NCBI GenBank assembly: GCA_023417935.1
Contig: JAEZDY010000024.1
Coordinates: forward strand, 248,001 to 312,000
DNA from: Bacteroidota bacterium
Lineage (GTDB): Bacteria > Bacteroidota > Bacteroidia > Bacteroidales > Lentimicrobiaceae
DNA: 64,000 bases
Direction of reading: 5' to 3'
Shown: in pieces, positions 17,098 to 25,764 of the stretch
Layout of the letters: each line of letters opens with the position of its first letter
Numbering within the stretch: the stretch's first letter is position 1
Program-made: the position numbers and the translations under genes
The notes under the pieces: generated by a model
The model's database searches: none
What the model was told of the DNA's origin: nothing
The model's input: only the letters and a program-made list of their open reading frames with translations

Positions 17098-17511
17098 TCA
17101 GTATTTGCTTACGCCGTCAAAATTTAACTTATCAAGGGTTTTTTTTGTGAATGTTTCAATGAATTGAGTACGTGCTTTAACCCACGCCTGATGCATTACA
17201 CATGGTTTATCGTCACTGCAATGGTCGAATCCAAGTATACAGCCAGTGTATTTGCTCATACCTTCAACAGAATCTATAATATCTGACAAGTAAATATCAG
17301 AAGTCTTCCTGGCAAAAGCGTACCCTCCTTCACGGCCCTGGATACTATATATCAAACCTGCTTTGGTTAAGCCTGTCATTAACTGGCGGAGGTATTTATC
17401 AGAAATATGCAGTGTATCAACAAGATACTTGGCGGTATACACCTGCTGAGGGTCTTTAGCCATGAAAGCCAGGATACGTAGGGCGTACTCTGATGTCTTG
17501 CTTAGTTTCAT
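17098..17511 (-). CDS. Rrf2-family regulator, NsrR-like
   Basis: Iron-sulfur winged-helix repressor of 137 residues. The HTH region (MKLSKTSEYALRILAFMA, YLVDTLHISDKYLRQLM, GREGGYAFAR) is typical of Rrf2. Three cysteines, C91, C98 and C104 (GCILGFDHCSDDKPCVMH), match the cluster-binding loop. Its position directly in front of norB suggests NO sensing by cluster nitrosylation, as in NsrR, with autoregulation of the rrf2-norB operon. IscR-type function cannot be excluded from the sequence alone, but no isc or suf genes are near. Confidence 0.9.
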   Translation of the reverse strand: MKLSKTSEYALRILAFMAKDPQQVYTAKYLVDTLHISDKYLRQLMTGLTKAGLIYSIQGREGGYAFARKTSDIYLSDIIDSVEGMSKYTGCILGFDHCSDDKPCVMHQAWVKARTQFIETFTKKTLDKLNFDGVSKY

Positions 17512-17540
17512 TAAATACTACTTGGAGGTATTATATGGCG

Positions 17541-17569
17541 CAAATGTATGTCATTTTTCATAAATGCAA
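17541..17569 (-). promoter_or_regulatory. Promoter of the rrf2-norB operon
   Basis: On the minus strand TACATTTG (17548-17541) matches the -7 consensus TAnnTTTG, with TTG (17569-17567) 18 nt upstream as the -33 box. The -7 box ends 29 nt before ATG 17511. The short leader contains AATAC and GTATT arms (around 17515-17533) that could be part of an operator, but this is weak. Confidence 0.6.
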
Positions 17570-17582
17570 TAGGAAAATGAAA

Positions 17583-19448
17583 TTATTCAGCATTTTTTTT
17601 CAATTCATCGCTATCCCATGCATGATCATCAAGATTAGGCTTATGGCTAACATCATTACTCAGGATGTCTTCCTGCAATTGCATTTGTATGCGCGAGGTT
17701 GAAATGTATTTGTTTTCATCATGTTTGACCTTTGATAGAATATGCATGGCTTGCTCATCGTATTTCAAAAACTTAAGTGCGGATCTATGCATTGTATATG
17801 ATCGGTATCCCAGTTTTTTCATTACCTCCACTCCCATTCGCAATGATGTATCCAAACCTTCACGGTATATTTCTTTAATGTCGAGGTTCATTAGTTCATA
17901 AGCATCATACCGGTTTTTTGCCCTTATCATAAGTTCAAGATTCGGAAAATGCTTTCGTACAGTTTCAATGAGTTTTAAGTTTGTATCGTGGTCATCAATA
18001 GCAGAAATCAGTATATCCGCCTCACCAGCCCCTGCCGAATGCAACATGTCATAACGGGTTACATCTCCAAAAAACACTTTGAAGCCCATTTTCCTTAGTA
18101 GATCAACCCTGTCGGCATCGTGGTCAAGTATTGTGGCCTCCACACCATTTGCCCGCAGGAATCGGCCTAAAGTACTACCAAAACCAGAAAATCCTGCAAT
18201 AATGATTTTGTTTTTTTCATCAATTGAATCAGCAACCCGTTCATCACCTTTTGACTTATTCAACCTTGGTAGTATAAGCTTCTCATTGATAAGGATAAGT
18301 ACGGGTGTGGTGACCATGGTTGTTGCTATTACGGCCATTAGGAGCCCCGTTTCATCAGGCGAAATTATTCGTAATTGCCCTGTAAAGGTCAAAGTTACAA
18401 ATGCAAATTCACCAACCTGGGCTAGTCCGAGTGACATAATTAGGTTTTGGTCAGCAGGCAACTTCATTACTTTTCCAATAACGAGTAATATTAAAGCCTT
18501 AAGGATCACTATGCCGATAGTAAGTCCTAAAATACTCATTGGATTTTCAACAAACAGGTTAAAATTAATTGATGCACCAACTGCCATAAAGAATAACCCA
18601 AGCAGTAATCCCTTAAATGGATCAAGATCGGTTTCAAGTTCATGTCTGAAAGAGCTGTTTGCAAGGATAACCCCTGCCACAAAAGTACCCATAGCCGGAC
18701 TCAGTGACACCAGCGTCATCAGGAAAGCGATACCAACTACCAGAAGCAATGCCGCTGCAGTGAATAGTTCCCTGATTCCTGTTCGGGCAACAAATTTCAA
18801 AAAATGCGGTACCACAAAACGGCCAAGCAATAACACAGCGGCAATGATGCTAAGTACTGATAGTGCCTGAAGCCAACCGGGCATCCATTCTAATATGGAT
18901 TCTTCGTGGCCGTTCGTGTATTCAACGGGCGAAAAGGCCAGTAATGGAAGTATGGCAAGTATGGGCACTACGGCAATGTCCTGAAATAGCAGAACAGAAA
19001 AACTGTTACGACCCGCAACTGTATTTAACTGATTAGTTTCCTTGAGCGACTGTAGCACAATAGCGGTAGATGACATAGCTAAGGACATGCCAATGGCAAG
19101 TGAAGCTTGCCAGTTCATTCCAATGAAAAAAGCAATAGCCGTGATTAATACCATGGTAACCAGGAACTGCGACATGCCCGTACCAAGGATGGTTTTCCTT
19201 AGTTCCCATAATCTTGATGGAGTAAGATCCAAGCCAATAAGAAACAGTAGCATAACTACACCAAATTCAGCAAAATGCATAATATCATCACCCTCTGATC
19301 CAATGAATCCCAAAACAAAAGGCCCTATCAAAATACCGGCAACCAAGTAACCTAGAACTGATCCCATACCCAGCTTTTTGGCTAACGGGACACATAGTAT
19401 GGCGGCACCCATGTACACAAGAACCTGTAAAAGAAAATCACTGCCCAT
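17583..19448 (-). CDS. CPA2 cation:proton antiporter with TrkA-N domain (Kef-type)
   Basis: Potassium/proton exchanger or glutathione-gated-like efflux system of the inner membrane. The 621 residues have about 12-13 membrane helices up to residue ~385 with Kef marks (GYLVAGILIGP, LFLIGLDL, AMSSTAIVLQSL, LLFQDIAVVPILAILP). A soluble NAD-binding TrkA-N domain (about 408-525) carries IIIAGFSGFGSTLGRFLR and the strand end DHDADR. The C-terminal ~80 residues are extra and polar. It overlaps the flavodoxin-like partner gene by 11 bp, as kefB/kefG-type pairs do. Ion specificity is inferred. Confidence 0.9.
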   Translation of the reverse strand: MGSDFLLQVLVYMGAAILCVPLAKKLGMGSVLGYLVAGILIGPFVLGFIGSEGDDIMHFAEFGVVMLLFLIGLDLTPSRLWELRKTILGTGMSQFLVTMVLITAIAFFIGMNWQASLAIGMSLAMSSTAIVLQSLKETNQLNTVAGRNSFSVLLFQDIAVVPILAILPLLAFSPVEYTNGHEESILEWMPGWLQALSVLSIIAAVLLLGRFVVPHFLKFVARTGIRELFTAAALLLVVGIAFLMTLVSLSPAMGTFVAGVILANSSFRHELETDLDPFKGLLLGLFFMAVGASINFNLFVENPMSILGLTIGIVILKALILLVIGKVMKLPADQNLIMSLGLAQVGEFAFVTLTFTGQLRIISPDETGLLMAVIATTMVTTPVLILINEKLILPRLNKSKGDERVADSIDEKNKIIIAGFSGFGSTLGRFLRANGVEATILDHDADRVDLLRKMGFKVFFGDVTRYDMLHSAGAGEADILISAIDDHDTNLKLIETVRKHFPNLELMIRAKNRYDAYELMNLDIKEIYREGLDTSLRMGVEVMKKLGYRSYTMHRSALKFLKYDEQAMHILSKVKHDENKYISTSRIQMQLQEDILSNDVSHKPNLDDHAWDSDELKKNAE

Positions 19449-20046
19449 GGCTTGTTGTTTTTATGAGGAAATCATTAAGGAAATTATTATCCTTTAGCGC
19501 CTCCAGATCATTAACTTCATCAGACAGGTAGCTAATTAATTTTTTATATGCAGCTGCCTGTGCCTGCAATTCAGTATCAGTAATCCTATGTGTTCCCTGA
19601 ACAACAAAAGGAGGTAGATAATTCAATTTGCATAATTCAGCGGTTTGCTCGAAAGGAGCCAGAAGTTCTTTTATTGTGTAGTGGTTTCGTCCTTCTTTTT
19701 TGTAGGCACTTTGGGCACCACCTGTGGTTATAGCATTGAGAATATATTTGCCTGTAAGATGTGTACCCTTTTTTCCATATGCCCAGTTATACTCCAGTAC
19801 AATATCTATCCATTGTTTTAATAAAGGAGGACAACTATACCAATAAAATGGGTGATGCCATATAATTACCTGATGAGAAAGTAAAAGATCCTGCTCGGCA
19901 TGTATATCTATCTCAAAGTCAGGATATTGTTCATACAAATCATGCAATTTAACATTAGGAATATCGCTCACCATAGCAACAAGTGCCCTGTTAACAACAG
20001 AGTGCTCAAATCGTGGATGCGCAAATAGTATAAGTACCTTTCTCAT
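19438..20046 (-). CDS. Flavodoxin-fold NAD(P)H oxidoreductase, KefF/KefG-like partner
   Basis: FMN quinone-reductase fold protein of 202 residues. Motifs are VLILFAHPRFEHSVVNRAL (phosphate loop), IIWHHPFYWYSCPPLLKQW and the glycine loop NAITTGGAQSAY. Such proteins bind the Kef antiporter as ancillary subunits and also reduce quinones. Its 3' end overlaps the antiporter start by 11 bp, supporting translational coupling and a shared job. Confidence 0.9.
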   Translation of the reverse strand: MRKVLILFAHPRFEHSVVNRALVAMVSDIPNVKLHDLYEQYPDFEIDIHAEQDLLLSHQVIIWHHPFYWYSCPPLLKQWIDIVLEYNWAYGKKGTHLTGKYILNAITTGGAQSAYKKEGRNHYTIKELLAPFEQTAELCKLNYLPPFVVQGTHRITDTELQAQAAAYKKLISYLSDEVNDLEALKDNNFLNDFLIKTTSHGQ

Positions 20047-20204
20047 TTAAATTCTCATATAACTGTATTTTGCATTGTCTAATAAAACAAACAATCACTT
20101 ACTTTGTATTGGTAAAATCAATACGATCTGTTGATTGATTTGCTGCGACATTCATTTTCAGTCACTAGTATTGTAAGGAAATCATTACTTTAATTCATAA
20201 AAAA

Positions 20205-20924
20205 ATGAAAAGAATCTTCTTTCTTATGGCACTATCATCTTTTTTTGGAATACTTGGTTACGGTACAAAGGGAAATGCTCAAAATGCTTCACCTAACGAC
20301 TGGCCTAACCTTGCTAAATATGCTGAGGAGAACAAACAAATTGACAGTTCAGTGCCATTGTTGAACAGAGTTGTATTTATGGGCAACTCTATTACTGAAT
20401 TCTGGGACAAGACCGATAAAGAGTTTTTTATAGGTAAACCATACATAAACAGGGGGATCAGTGGTCAAACCTCACCCCAAATGCTGCTTAGGTTCCGTCA
20501 GGATGTTATTGAACTTAAACCTGCTGTTGTAATCATACTTGCCGGCATTAATGACATAGCAGAAAATACCGGACCTATTTCTCTTGAAGCTATTTTCGGG
20601 AACATAGTATCAATGGTTGAATTGGCAAAGGTTAACAATATTGGAGTGGTGCTCAGTTCAGTACTTCCTGCATCAGGGTTTTATTGGAATCCGGCCTTAA
20701 AACCTGCAGATAAAATTGTGAGCCTGAATGAGATGATCAGAAACTATGCGTTAAAAAACAACATTGTTTATGTGGATTACTACAGCAAGCTTGTTGATGA
20801 TACGAAGGGGATGAAGCAGGAATATGCAGATGACGGAGTTCATCCTAACCTTGCTGGCTACAGGGTTATGGGACCATTAGCTGAGGAGGGGATAAATGCT
20901 GCAATGAAAGCTGATAAAAAGTAA
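20205..20924 (+). CDS. Secreted SGNH/GDSL hydrolase
   Basis: Esterase-fold protein of 239 residues with an N-terminal signal peptide (about residues 1-25, ending GNAQ). The four SGNH blocks are visible: VVFMGNSITEFW (Ser), NRGISGQTSPQML (Gly), ILAGINDIAENTG (Asn) and DDGVHPNLAGY (Asp and His). This resembles the subfamily that acts on acylated or acetylated sugars, or platelet-activating-factor acetylhydrolase-like enzymes. The substrate is unknown. It is monocistronic and diverges from the flavodoxin-like gene. Confidence 0.88.
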   Translation: MKRIFFLMALSSFFGILGYGTKGNAQNASPNDWPNLAKYAEENKQIDSSVPLLNRVVFMGNSITEFWDKTDKEFFIGKPYINRGISGQTSPQMLLRFRQDVIELKPAVVIILAGINDIAENTGPISLEAIFGNIVSMVELAKVNNIGVVLSSVLPASGFYWNPALKPADKIVSLNEMIRNYALKNNIVYVDYYSKLVDDTKGMKQEYADDGVHPNLAGYRVMGPLAEEGINAAMKADKK

Positions 20925-20980
20925 TAAAACACGTACTTCAGCATGTTATTTATACAAGGCTGGATTAACCTTCAATAATT

Positions 20981-21460
20981 TTAATTTTCTTCCTTTTTGT
21001 ATAGTGGCAATCCAACTGTCATTGCTATGTTTTCTGCTGCAGAATCACCCTCACTCGTAAATGCCCATACAAACATTGATTTGATTGGATGATCTTTCAT
21101 GATGTCATGTATTGCCCTAAGTGCCAGATCTTTAACTATTCCTTGTCTTCTATATTCTTCAAGTACAAGTGCTGAACAAAGGTAGAGTGCATCGTATGTG
21201 CTATCAGTTGGTGTTAACTCAAAAAGCTCCTTCTCAGTGATTTCATCAGTGATGAATTTTTGCATCAATTCATCGGTGGTTGGAATCACGAGCAACCACG
21301 CCACAGGTCCTTCACCTTCGTCATATTCAGCGAGGGTAGAAGGATGGATGCGCTCAAGTCTTTCAATCACTTTTTGATCAACGTTAAGCTGACGGGGGTC
21401 ACTTTTAATAGCGAAAGTATCCTCTGCAAGCTTAATTAAACGCTCAAGGTTTTTTGTCAT
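20981..21460 (-). CDS. GNAT-like acyltransferase-fold protein
   Basis: Soluble protein of 159 residues. The stretch LYLCSALVLEEYRRQGIVKDLALRAI fits GNAT motif A (strand, then Arg-x-x-Gly acetyl-CoA loop), followed by SMFVWAFTSEGDSAAENIA, a plausible motif B region. The first ~60 residues are helical and acidic. No substrate can be assigned. It sits between the SGNH gene (convergent) and acs (same strand, 44 bp), the latter possibly meaningful because acs makes acetyl-CoA and is regulated by GNAT enzymes elsewhere, but that is speculation. Confidence 0.6.
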   Translation of the reverse strand: MTKNLERLIKLAEDTFAIKSDPRQLNVDQKVIERLERIHPSTLAEYDEGEGPVAWLLVIPTTDELMQKFITDEITEKELFELTPTDSTYDALYLCSALVLEEYRRQGIVKDLALRAIHDIMKDHPIKSMFVWAFTSEGDSAAENIAMTVGLPLYKKEEN

Positions 21461-21504
21461 GCTGATTTGGGTTGCCGGATATTAATATAACAAACTGATG
21501 TGAA

Positions 21505-23412
21505 TCATTGCACAGCACTCTTTCCTTCTATAATCTCATTAACAATTTCAGGATCAAGAAGGGTAGTGGTATCACCAAAATTATCTGTTTTACCTTCAGC
21601 AATGTTCATAAGAATCCGGCGCATAATTTTGCCCGACCTTGTTTTGGGTAGTCCTGAAACAAACTGTATCTTTTCAGGCTTGGCAAATGGTCCTATCATC
21701 TCTGAAACTGCCATCATAATTGAATTCTTAACACCTTCCTCACCTCCGGTACTGAAGAGGGGGCAGACAACAAAGGCATAAATCCCCTGGCCCTTTATAG
21801 GATGGGTAAAACCAACAACAGCTGATTCATCTACCAAAGGATGCTCGTTAATTGCATTCTCTATTTCAGCAGTACCTAACCTATGTCCGGCAACATTGAT
21901 AACATCATCAACCCTTCCAAGTATACGGTAATATCCATCCTCGTCGCGTTTTACTCCATCGCCTGAGAAATACATGTTAGGGAATTTTGAAAAGTAGTTT
22001 TTAATAAAACGGTCATGATCACCCCAGATGGTACGGGCTATACCAGGCCATGGATAGCTAATACACAGATTACCTTCAATACTATTGCTTGATAATTCCT
22101 TGCCATTTTCATCAACGATCACTGGTTGAACTCCCATTAATGGCATTGTTGCATAGGCAGGTTTCGTAGGAGTTATACCTGCTATGGGACTAATCATTAT
22201 TCCGCCGGTTTCTGTTTGCCACCATGTATCAACGATGGGACATCTGTTTTTGCCCACATGATCATGATACCAGTGCCACGCTGCTTCGTTAATTGGTTCA
22301 CCAACAGAACCAAGCACTTTCAATGAGTCGAGTTTTTTACCATTAAACCATTCCAGACCAAGAGCCATAAGAGATCTTATTGCCGTTGGAGCAGTGTAGA
22401 ACTGGTTAACTTTATGTTTGTCAATTATTTCCCAGTATCTGCCTGCATCAGGGTAAGTTGGTACTCCTTCAAACATCAGGGAAGTGGCACCACTGAGTAA
22501 TGGCCCATATACAAGGTAACTATGGCCGGTAATCCAGCCAATATCAGCAGTACAAAAATATACATCACCATCACCATACTGGAATACATTCCTGAAAGTA
22601 TAAGAAGTAAACACCATGAAACCGCCAACTGTATGCACCAAACCCTTTGGTTTACCGGTAGACCCACTTGTGTACAAGATGAAGAGAGGGTCTTCGGCGT
22701 CAGTTTCAACAGCTTCATGTGTATCATTAACATCCTTCATAACATCATGCCACCATAGATCACGCCCTTCCTTCATGTCAACAGGTTCACCAGTACGTTT
22801 TAAGATAATGGCAGTGCTTATGCAACTGCACATATTCATAGCTTCATCCGCAATTTGTTTAATCGGTGTAACTTTCGATCCCCTGAAACCCCCGTCGGAA
22901 GTAATAAGCAATCTCACTCCGGCATCAAGCATTCGTTCTCCCAATGATTGGGCAGAGAAACCTGCAAATACCACAGAATGTATCGCCCCAATCCTTGCAC
23001 AGGCAAGCATTGCTATTACAAGTTCCGGTACCATTGGCATATAAATTCCTACAACATCACCTTTTTTGATGCCCATGGCTGTTAGTACATTAGCAAATCG
23101 CTTAACCTCTGAAAACAGATCATTATAGGAAAGGATTCGTGCATCCTCCTCAGGGTTATTGGGTTCCCAAATAATGGCTGGTTGGCTGCCCCTCAAAAAG
23201 GAATGACGTTCAAAAATATTTTCTGTGATGTTGAGTTTTGCTCCCTCAAACCACCTTATATAACCTTTACTAAAGTCCCAGTCGAGTACATTCTTCCATT
23301 TACTGCGCCAATAATAAGTATCAGCAATATTAGCCCAGAAACTTGCCGGATTTGTAATGCTTTTTTGATATTCAAAGATATAACCACCGAGGGTAGAGAT
23401 TTTTGGTATCAT
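21505..23412 (-). CDS. acs: Acetyl-CoA synthetase (AMP-forming)
   Basis: Activates acetate to acetyl-CoA through acetyl-AMP. The 635 residues carry the AMP-binding signature YTSGSTGKPKGLVHT, the TWWQTETGG motif, GRVDDVINVAGHRLGTAEIE and the catalytic-lysine tail PKTRSGKIMRR, the site usually acetylated to switch the enzyme off. The N-terminal ACAS domain (FWANIADTYYWRSKW) is present. Start ATG 23412 matches family length. The gene at 21460 on the same strand is 44 bp downstream. Confidence 0.96.
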   Translation of the reverse strand: MIPKISTLGGYIFEYQKSITNPASFWANIADTYYWRSKWKNVLDWDFSKGYIRWFEGAKLNITENIFERHSFLRGSQPAIIWEPNNPEEDARILSYNDLFSEVKRFANVLTAMGIKKGDVVGIYMPMVPELVIAMLACARIGAIHSVVFAGFSAQSLGERMLDAGVRLLITSDGGFRGSKVTPIKQIADEAMNMCSCISTAIILKRTGEPVDMKEGRDLWWHDVMKDVNDTHEAVETDAEDPLFILYTSGSTGKPKGLVHTVGGFMVFTSYTFRNVFQYGDGDVYFCTADIGWITGHSYLVYGPLLSGATSLMFEGVPTYPDAGRYWEIIDKHKVNQFYTAPTAIRSLMALGLEWFNGKKLDSLKVLGSVGEPINEAAWHWYHDHVGKNRCPIVDTWWQTETGGIMISPIAGITPTKPAYATMPLMGVQPVIVDENGKELSSNSIEGNLCISYPWPGIARTIWGDHDRFIKNYFSKFPNMYFSGDGVKRDEDGYYRILGRVDDVINVAGHRLGTAEIENAINEHPLVDESAVVGFTHPIKGQGIYAFVVCPLFSTGGEEGVKNSIMMAVSEMIGPFAKPEKIQFVSGLPKTRSGKIMRRILMNIAEGKTDNFGDTTTLLDPEIVNEIIEGKSAVQ

Positions 23413-23785
23413 AACAGAAGGTTTTTCTTGATAAACTTTATTTTGAAGCTAATGTTTTTGGTAACAGGAAGAAAGTGATACTGCAGTAATATGTATAAAC
23501 CTATTTGGGTTATGTTTGGTTCTATTTATTCTTTAAACAAGTCTTACTTAAGCTTTCAATAATGAGGACAGAAAAAGAAAAGATGCTTAACTGTGAAAAG
23601 AAAGTATTACTACAACCTGAATAGATTATAAATTAAGAGAATCTGATAACACTGGATTATCAGCTAAGAATAGGGAGATGAAATCCTGATCGGGTAACAA
23701 TTTATTAAAATATTTCAATAATTTATTAAAATAGCAAACACTATGAAACTATTACTATATTTGCTAAAAATAAACTTAATAAGTT
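23413..23785. other. Intergenic region between acs and the lipoprotein gene
   Basis: This 373-bp AT-rich divergent spacer holds a promoter box for the downstream gene (23756-23763) and two 12-nt copies of TTTATTAAAATA starting 21 nt apart (23701 and 23722). I see no gene that I would defend. Confidence 0.5.
23756..23763 (+). promoter_or_regulatory. -7 promoter box for the lipoprotein gene at 23786
   Basis: TATATTTG is a full match to TAnnTTTG, 22 nt before the ATG. No clear -33 TTG is seen at 19-22 nt upstream. Confidence 0.5.
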
Positions 23786-24610
23786 ATGAAAATCAAAATT
23801 TTAATTTTCTTTGTACTGTATTGTTTTGTGTTTTCAGCGTGTAAAAAAGACTCGCAACCTACGAGTTCTAACAAATACCGGTTAACTAGGCTTACATCAG
23901 TGCCTGAGAAAAGGACTGTTTACGAGTATAATGGGAATAACGTAAGTAAGATTATTGAAACAAGGGGCGATATCAATTTACATAAATACGTGTGGAATTA
24001 TGAGGGCGATAATCTGTCAATTGATATCTATAATGGTGCGGAGATGTATAATTGGACATTAATAAGGAAACTCATCATTACTTATGATGCCAATAGAAAA
24101 TTAAGTTCATCGCATTATGAATTCGATAATCAAGCATATCAAGAACAGAAGTATACCTGGGATGGTGACTTATTACACCGAGTTGATACTTATTCAACTG
24201 ATACGATTTCGTCACACATTGAATATTTCTACAGTGGTACACAATTAGACTCAACAGTATTTTTTAACGGTCTTGGTAATCGGTTAAATTGCTATCAATA
24301 CACTTATCTGAACGGTAAGTTGGCGCATATTTATGATGAAAATAAAAAGCACAAGATTACAGCTGAATATTCACAGGAAAAGCTTTCAAAAGTCAGTGTA
24401 TATTTGATCATGGATAGTGGTGAGGAGAATTTATTAATGTTTGAGGATTGGGTGTACGATGATAAGAATAATAAAATCACTCATTCAACAAGCTTTACTA
24501 TTGAATATGAAAAAGGTGAATCAAATTTGAAGGACTATGATATCGTAACTGGAGGTTGGCCTTGGGTATATCTTACAGATGAAATAAATCAAAGTGCCTA
24601 TATAAAATAA
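23786..24610 (+). CDS. Hypothetical lipoprotein with YD-like repeats
   Basis: Envelope lipoprotein of 274 residues: signal peptide MKIKILIFFVLYCFVF, lipobox FSAC with Cys19, then Lys-Lys-Asp. The mature part is a run of repeated strands of the type YEYNGNNVSKI, WNYEGDNLSID, YTWDGDLLHRVD and YTYLNGKLAHIYDE, resembling the YD/RHS-like beta repeats of Bacteroidota lipoproteins. Function unknown. The barrel gene follows 44 bp downstream with an unusually good ribosome-binding site (AGGAGG), so the pair is probably an operon. Confidence 0.7.
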   Translation: MKIKILIFFVLYCFVFSACKKDSQPTSSNKYRLTRLTSVPEKRTVYEYNGNNVSKIIETRGDINLHKYVWNYEGDNLSIDIYNGAEMYNWTLIRKLIITYDANRKLSSSHYEFDNQAYQEQKYTWDGDLLHRVDTYSTDTISSHIEYFYSGTQLDSTVFFNGLGNRLNCYQYTYLNGKLAHIYDENKKHKITAEYSQEKLSKVSVYLIMDSGEENLLMFEDWVYDDKNNKITHSTSFTIEYEKGESNLKDYDIVTGGWPWVYLTDEINQSAYIK

Positions 24611-24654
24611 TAGTCAATCATTTAGGAGGGCAAATCATCAAACTAATTGACAAA

Positions 24655-25362
24655 ATGAAAAAAGTAATCTTTACATTATTAATCGCATCGTTTATTTCAT
24701 CCCTAAATGCTCAAACTTACACTATGCTTTCAAAGGGTAAAGCAGGCTTCGGTTCTAATTTTGGATATGTTAGGGGATCAGGCTCTTATGGTATGAAAGC
24801 CGAGCTAGCATTTGTGCAGAGTAAAATGTTTGGCTTAAATGTCCATGCCCTCAAATTAAATTATAACCGACTGGAGCAAGGCTTGATTTTGGATAATTCA
24901 AAATCATTAAGCAAAGGGGTTTCAGCGTCTTTCTGGTTCCTAAAACCCTCTATAGGTGAGAATTCTGAATTGAAGTTAGGTGTGACAGTGGGCGCTGATT
25001 ATGTGACTTATAAGGATTATTTTTACATGAATCAGGAAACACCTCATCAGGATCAACTTAGAGACAGGATTCAAGGTAGTCTGGGTTTTGAATCACTACT
25101 TAACATACGTTTTGAAAAAAATTGGGTTTTTCAACCCGCACTATATTTTGGTTACAGACTTGGCAGAAACGCCGTGACACACTTAAATCAGGAAAAGAGC
25201 ATAACAGATGACTCATCAGAAACTGTGATAAGTATCGCCTTTGGGAAAGAATTCAAGGATGGTGACATGATTTTCATTTCCATGAGGCAGTTCTTATATA
25301 CAAAACCAATTGATAATTACAATTGTATCTCAGCAGGAATTGCATTTCCGATAGGGAAATAA
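24655..25362 (+). CDS. Outer-membrane beta-barrel protein, uncharacterised
   Basis: Signal peptide of about 19 residues (MKKVIFTLLIASFISSLNA) then Gln20. The 216-residue mature part alternates polar and hydrophobic residues in strands (AELAFVQSKMFGLNVHALKLNY, LGVTVGADYVTYKDYF, VFQPALYFGYRLG), consistent with an 8-10-strand barrel. It lacks a terminal Phe and ends FPIGK. It probably works with the lipoprotein gene upstream. No specific family recognised. Confidence 0.65.
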   Translation: MKKVIFTLLIASFISSLNAQTYTMLSKGKAGFGSNFGYVRGSGSYGMKAELAFVQSKMFGLNVHALKLNYNRLEQGLILDNSKSLSKGVSASFWFLKPSIGENSELKLGVTVGADYVTYKDYFYMNQETPHQDQLRDRIQGSLGFESLLNIRFEKNWVFQPALYFGYRLGRNAVTHLNQEKSITDDSSETVISIAFGKEFKDGDMIFISMRQFLYTKPIDNYNCISAGIAFPIGK

Positions 25363-25539
25363 GGTGATCCTTACATCTTAGCGAAAACACATTGAAAATA
25401 GAAATTAAAAGATTACTATTTTTCCCGTACTTAACATAAGAGAAATAGGAGTAACCAACATATTCAGAGGTGCATCTATAATGTACGGATTGTAAATTCT
25501 AGTTCTAAGGTGTACATTTTGGATGGACACTATGTAAAA

Positions 25540-25571
25540 AAACCACTTACAATTTTACTCGTAAGTGGTTT
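25540..25571 (-). terminator. Terminator behind tRNA-Gln
   Basis: Perfect 11-bp stem (AAACCACTTAC at 25540-25550 with GTAAGTGGTTT at 25561-25571), 10-nt loop. On the minus strand it is followed by a run of seven T (plus-strand A run 25536-25542). It ends the tRNA-Gln transcript. The stem resembles the norB hairpin at 14723-14756. Confidence 0.85.
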
Positions 25572-25583
25572 ATCTCGACTTGT

Positions 25584-25655
25584 TGACCTACCAGGGGTCG
25601 AACCTGGACTCTTCTGATCCAGAATCAGACGTGTTGCCAGTTACACCATAGGTCA
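25584..25655 (-). tRNA. tRNA-Gln (CTG anticodon)
   Basis: The 72-nt cloverleaf folds fully: acceptor TGACCTA/TAGGTCA, D stem GTGT/ACAC, anticodon stem TCTGA/TCAGA with loop TTCTGGA (anticodon CTG), T arm CCAGG-TTCGACC-CCTGG. The CCA end is not encoded. It lies 109 bp behind glnS on the same strand, with its own promoter and a terminator, so the tRNA sits beside the gene for its own synthetase. Confidence 0.95.
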
Positions 25656-25666
25656 GTAACAGGCTG

Positions 25667-25699
25667 CGAAATTACGCAATTGTTTCTTTATTGTCCAAA
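25667..25699 (-). promoter_or_regulatory. Promoter of tRNA-Gln
   Basis: On the minus strand TTTG (25699-25696), 21 nt spacer, then TAATTTCG (25674-25667), one mismatch from TAnnTTTG. It ends 11 nt before the tRNA. It allows transcription independent of glnS. Confidence 0.55.
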
Positions 25700-25764
25700 C
25701 TTTTTTCATTTTATTTTCCTGCTATTTGCGTTATTATCATGCAGGCAATTCAGTGCAGGTTAGA

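Noticed and set aside
18079..18870. Long plus-strand open frame opposite the Kef gene
   Set aside because: It is antisense to a clear antiporter, has a Ser/Thr-rich shadow composition and no recognisable domain.
23562..23624. Twenty-codon frame beginning MRTEKEKML, like the start of maltose acetyltransferase
   Set aside because: Only about nine residues match and the frame stops at once. Too little to call a remnant.
23701..23733. Another 22-nt repeat pair
   Set aside because: The two TTTATTAAAATA copies are 21 nt apart and AT-rich; chance is a good explanation.
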